Shown piece after piece: positions 62,125 through 64,000 of a DNA stretch of 64,000 bases. Under the pieces are notes generated by a model. That model was not told the DNA's origin and did no database searches. It saw only the letters and a program-made list of their open reading frames with translations. Source of the stretch: Streptomyces sp. NBC_01275 (GTDB lineage: Bacteria; Actinomycetota; Actinomycetes; Streptomycetales; Streptomycetaceae); the NCBI RefSeq assembly GCF_026340655.1, contig NZ_JAPEOZ010000001.1, positions 3,658,001-3,722,000 of the forward strand. Reading direction: 5' to 3'. Every line of letters begins with the position of its first letter. Position 1 is the first letter of the stretch. The position numbers and the translations under genes are program-made.

Positions 62125-62401
62125 GATCCCCTACTTCCCGGGAAGTGGGGAGTCAATCGAGGCACGGGGGCGAGGGGCAGGTCGGGCGCACGGATGCGGT
62201 CCGGGCGCACGAACGCCCCGACGGCCGCACGGTGACCCCATGTGCCCGCTGTGGAACGGTTCGTGTTGTGACACAGCTATGACGTCCCTGGGCGGTCCCT
62301 GGGCTTACGGGAGAGGGGTCGTCGGCGATTACTCTGTCTCCTCTGGCCCTGCTGTCTCCTCGGCCCTAGCCCCAGTCCACCACCCATGGAACGCGAGATA
62401 C

Positions 62402-63748
62402 ATGACCGTCAACGGCTCTGACGACGTACTGCTTGTCCACGGCGGAACCCCGCTCGAGGGCGAGATCCGTGTCCGCGGCGCGAAGAACCTCGTGCCCAAG
62501 GCCATGGTGGCCGCTCTGCTGGGCAGTGAGCCGAGTCGACTGCGCAACGTTCCGGACATCCGTGACGTGCGGGTCGTACGCGGACTGCTGCAACTGCACG
62601 GGGTGACGGTCCGTCCGGGTGAGGAGCCGGGCGAGCTGGTGCTCGACCCGACGTACGTCGAGAGCGCGAACGTCGCGGACATCGATGCCCACGCGGGGTC
62701 GAGCCGTATCCCGATCCTCCTCTGCGGTCCGCTGCTGCACCGGCTGGGGCACGCCTTCATCCCCGGCCTCGGCGGCTGCGACATCGGCGGCCGGCCCATC
62801 GACTTCCACTTCGAGGTGCTGCGGCAGTTCGGCGCGAAGATCGAGAAGCGGGCCGACGGGCAGTACCTGGAGGCCCCGCAGCGGCTGCGCGGCACGAAGA
62901 TCCGGCTGCCGTACCCGTCCGTCGGCGCGACCGAGCAGGTGCTGCTGACGGCGGTCCTCGCCGAGGGCACCACCGAGCTGTCGAACGCGGCGGTGGAGCC
63001 CGAGATCGAGGATCTCATCTGCGTGCTGCAGAAGATGGGCGCCATCATCGCGATGGACACCGACCGCACGATCCGCATCACCGGTGTGGACAAGCTCGGC
63101 GGCTACAACCACGGCGCCCTCTCCGACCGCCTGGAGGCCGCCTCCTGGGCGAGCGCGGCGCTGGCGACCGAGGGCGACATCTACGTCCGCGGCGCCCAGC
63201 AGCGCTCGATGATGACGTTCCTGAACACGTACCGGAAGGTGGGCGGCGCCTTCGAGATCGACGACGAGGGCATCCGCTTCTGGCACCCCGGCGGCCAGTT
63301 GAAGTCGATCGCGCTGGAGACGGACGTACACCCCGGTTTCCAGACGGACTGGCAGCAGCCGCTGGTCGTCGCCCTCACGCAGGCCACGGGGCTGTCCATC
63401 GTCCACGAGACGGTCTACGAGTCCCGCCTGGGCTTCACCTCGGCCCTGAACCAGATGGGCGCCCACATCCAGCTGTACCGCGAGTGCCTGGGCGGCTCCG
63501 ACTGCCGCTTCGGCCAGCGCAACTTCCTGCACTCCGCGGTCGTGTCCGGCCCCACCAAGCTCCAGGGCGCCGACCTGGTCATCCCCGACCTCCGCGGCGG
63601 CTTCTCCTACCTGATCGCCGCCCTCGCGGCCCAGGGCACCTCCCGCGTCCACGGCATCGACCTGATCAACCGCGGCTACGAGAACTTCATGGAGAAGCTC
63701 GTCGAGCTCGGCGCGAAGGTCGAACTGCCGGGCAAGGCGCTCGGCTAG
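62402..63748 (+). CDS. murA: UDP-N-acetylglucosamine 1-carboxyvinyltransferase
   Basis: This 448-residue enzyme makes the first committed step of peptidoglycan synthesis, adding enolpyruvate from PEP to UDP-GlcNAc. The catalytic Lys29-Asn30 are in RVRGAKNLV, and the fosfomycin-target cysteine is Cys126 in IPGLGGCDIGGRPIDFHF, so the enzyme should be fosfomycin-sensitive at this site. GALSDRLEAASW and the C-terminal DLRGGFSYLIAALAAQGTS are typical. Streptomycetes carry more than one murA; which paralogue this is cannot be told from sequence here. The 3' end is duplicated just downstream. Confidence 0.95.
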   Translation: MTVNGSDDVLLVHGGTPLEGEIRVRGAKNLVPKAMVAALLGSEPSRLRNVPDIRDVRVVRGLLQLHGVTVRPGEEPGELVLDPTYVESANVADIDAHAGSSRIPILLCGPLLHRLGHAFIPGLGGCDIGGRPIDFHFEVLRQFGAKIEKRADGQYLEAPQRLRGTKIRLPYPSVGATEQVLLTAVLAEGTTELSNAAVEPEIEDLICVLQKMGAIIAMDTDRTIRITGVDKLGGYNHGALSDRLEAASWASAALATEGDIYVRGAQQRSMMTFLNTYRKVGGAFEIDDEGIRFWHPGGQLKSIALETDVHPGFQTDWQQPLVVALTQATGLSIVHETVYESRLGFTSALNQMGAHIQLYRECLGGSDCRFGQRNFLHSAVVSGPTKLQGADLVIPDLRGGFSYLIAALAAQGTSRVHGIDLINRGYENFMEKLVELGAKVELPGKALG

Positions 63749-63803
63749 CAGCGGAGCTCGGCGCGAAGGTCGAACTGCCGGGCAAGGCGCTCGGCCGGCA
63801 GCG
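63704..63803 (+). repeat. 50-bp tandem duplication of the murA 3' end
   Basis: 63704-63753 (the last codons of murA, TAG stop and five bases) is repeated at 63754-63803 with two changes; the copy has CGG in place of TAG. It lies in the murA-hupA intergenic region. Confidence 0.9.
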
Positions 63804-63869
63804 TCCGCGTCGCCCCGGCCCGGGCGAGCACCGGCTGGGGCTGACGGCCGGCTCGCAGCGCGTACGCCG

Positions 63870-63905
63870 ATGGGGCGGCCACCCGAGTCCGGGTGGCCGC
63901 CCCAT
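63870..63905. terminator. Bidirectional terminator between murA and the HU gene
   Basis: ATGGGGCGGCCACCCG and its exact complement form a 16-bp stem with a four-base loop, between convergent stops at 63748 and 63964. Confidence 0.85.
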
Positions 63906-63963
63906 GGGCGTTACAGCTGGCGTTACAGCGCCTCGTACGCGTCCCGCGGCGTACCGCTGAGAC

Positions 63964-64000
63964 TTACTTGCCCTTGGCGGCTTCCTTGAGCTTGGAGCCC
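63964..64000 (-). CDS. hupA: HU-family DNA-binding protein (partial, C-terminus only)
   Basis: The last 11 residues, GSKLKEAAKGK, and the TAA stop are present; the rest lies beyond the right edge. This C-terminal sequence matches the end of streptomycete HU proteins (HupA, SCO2950 type) by recall. The gene next to murA in this genus is hupA. The assignment rests on these few residues and position. Confidence 0.65.
   Translation of the reverse strand, partial: GSKLKEAAKGK

Overview
The window is a piece of a Streptomyces chromosome. It has very high G+C with strong third-position GC bias, frequent GTG starts, GGAGG-type ribosome binding sites, and marker genes typical of the genus: ssgG (an SsgA-like sporulation protein), the nagF-nagE1-nagE2 phosphotransferase genes with DasR boxes, clpS with a DUF2017 neighbour, and many secreted proteases and lipoproteins. 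Gene order resembles the S. coelicolor region around SCO2900-SCO2950 (recalled from knowledge, not searched). Most of the window is ordinary core chromosome. There are no insertion sequences, CRISPR arrays, rRNA genes or prophage blocks.

Layout. 1-4.6 kb: partial GroES-like gene, DUF3618 membrane protein, bcp peroxiredoxin, two tandem HNH-endonuclease genes (the first frameshifted) beside tRNA-Leu(UAG), then rdgB, a lipoprotein and rph. 4.7-7.9 kb: N-acetylglucosamine PTS genes with DasR (dre) palindromes. 7.9-12.2 kb: metallo-beta-lactamase-fold hydrolase, a membrane-anchored PemK-like protein, a lipoprotein and a secreted S53 peptidase. 12.5-15.6 kb: CysO-dependent cysteine pathway (cysM, cysO, a Cys-containing leader peptide, mec) interrupted by a lacI-type regulator. 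15.8-21 kb: amino-acid permease, DUF2017, clpS, and NAD salvage (pncB, pncA). 21-27.4 kb: secreted M6 peptidase, small membrane protein, two RDD-family membrane proteins, ssgG. 27.4-32.2 kb: FAD oxidase, TPR protein, hpd and a divergent Lrp regulator. 32.3-36.1 kb: glycine-betaine/choline-type ABC importer. 36.1-40.5 kb: ArsR regulator with a nested operator, Lon-like exported protease, enolase-superfamily racemase/OSBS with a GNAT partner, IclR regulator. 40.8-45.4 kb: DEAD-type helicase, Phd-Doc-like toxin-antitoxin pair, MFS transporter, tRNA-Cys(GCA). 45.5-50.0 kb: GNAT, secreted nuclease, and a double SUKH-4 protein converging on it. 50.2-55.9 kb: molybdenum hydroxylase operon in which every junction but the last is a 4-bp overlap. 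56.1-60.9 kb: cytoplasmic GH20 hexosaminidase with an ABC sugar importer lacking its own ATPase. 61.2-64.0 kb: DUF3039 protein, YqgE, murA and the 3' end of an HU gene.

How the parts work together. Amino-sugar use appears twice, as the PTS nag genes and as the GH20/ABC operon. A DasR-like box lies upstream of both, so one regulon may cover them. The block mec-cysO-cysM ... metallohydrolase-rph-rdgB matches the order I recall in mycobacteria, with the nag genes and several accessory genes inserted into it.

The least ordinary items are: (i) the molybdenum hydroxylase operon, with a 388-residue disordered extension on the iron-sulfur subunit and an apparent loss of the catalytic glutamate in the large subunit; (ii) a 36-bp palindromic insertion next to the P-loop of a kinase-like gene; (iii) the tandem HNH genes built from repeated DTSHF modules; (iv) the cysteine leader peptide together with a CysO tail that needs trimming; (v) the membrane-tethered PemK protein; (vi) the SUKH-4/nuclease pair; and (vii) several short tandem-repeat expansions inside and beside genes. 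I saw no clear multi-gene system that is entirely new.
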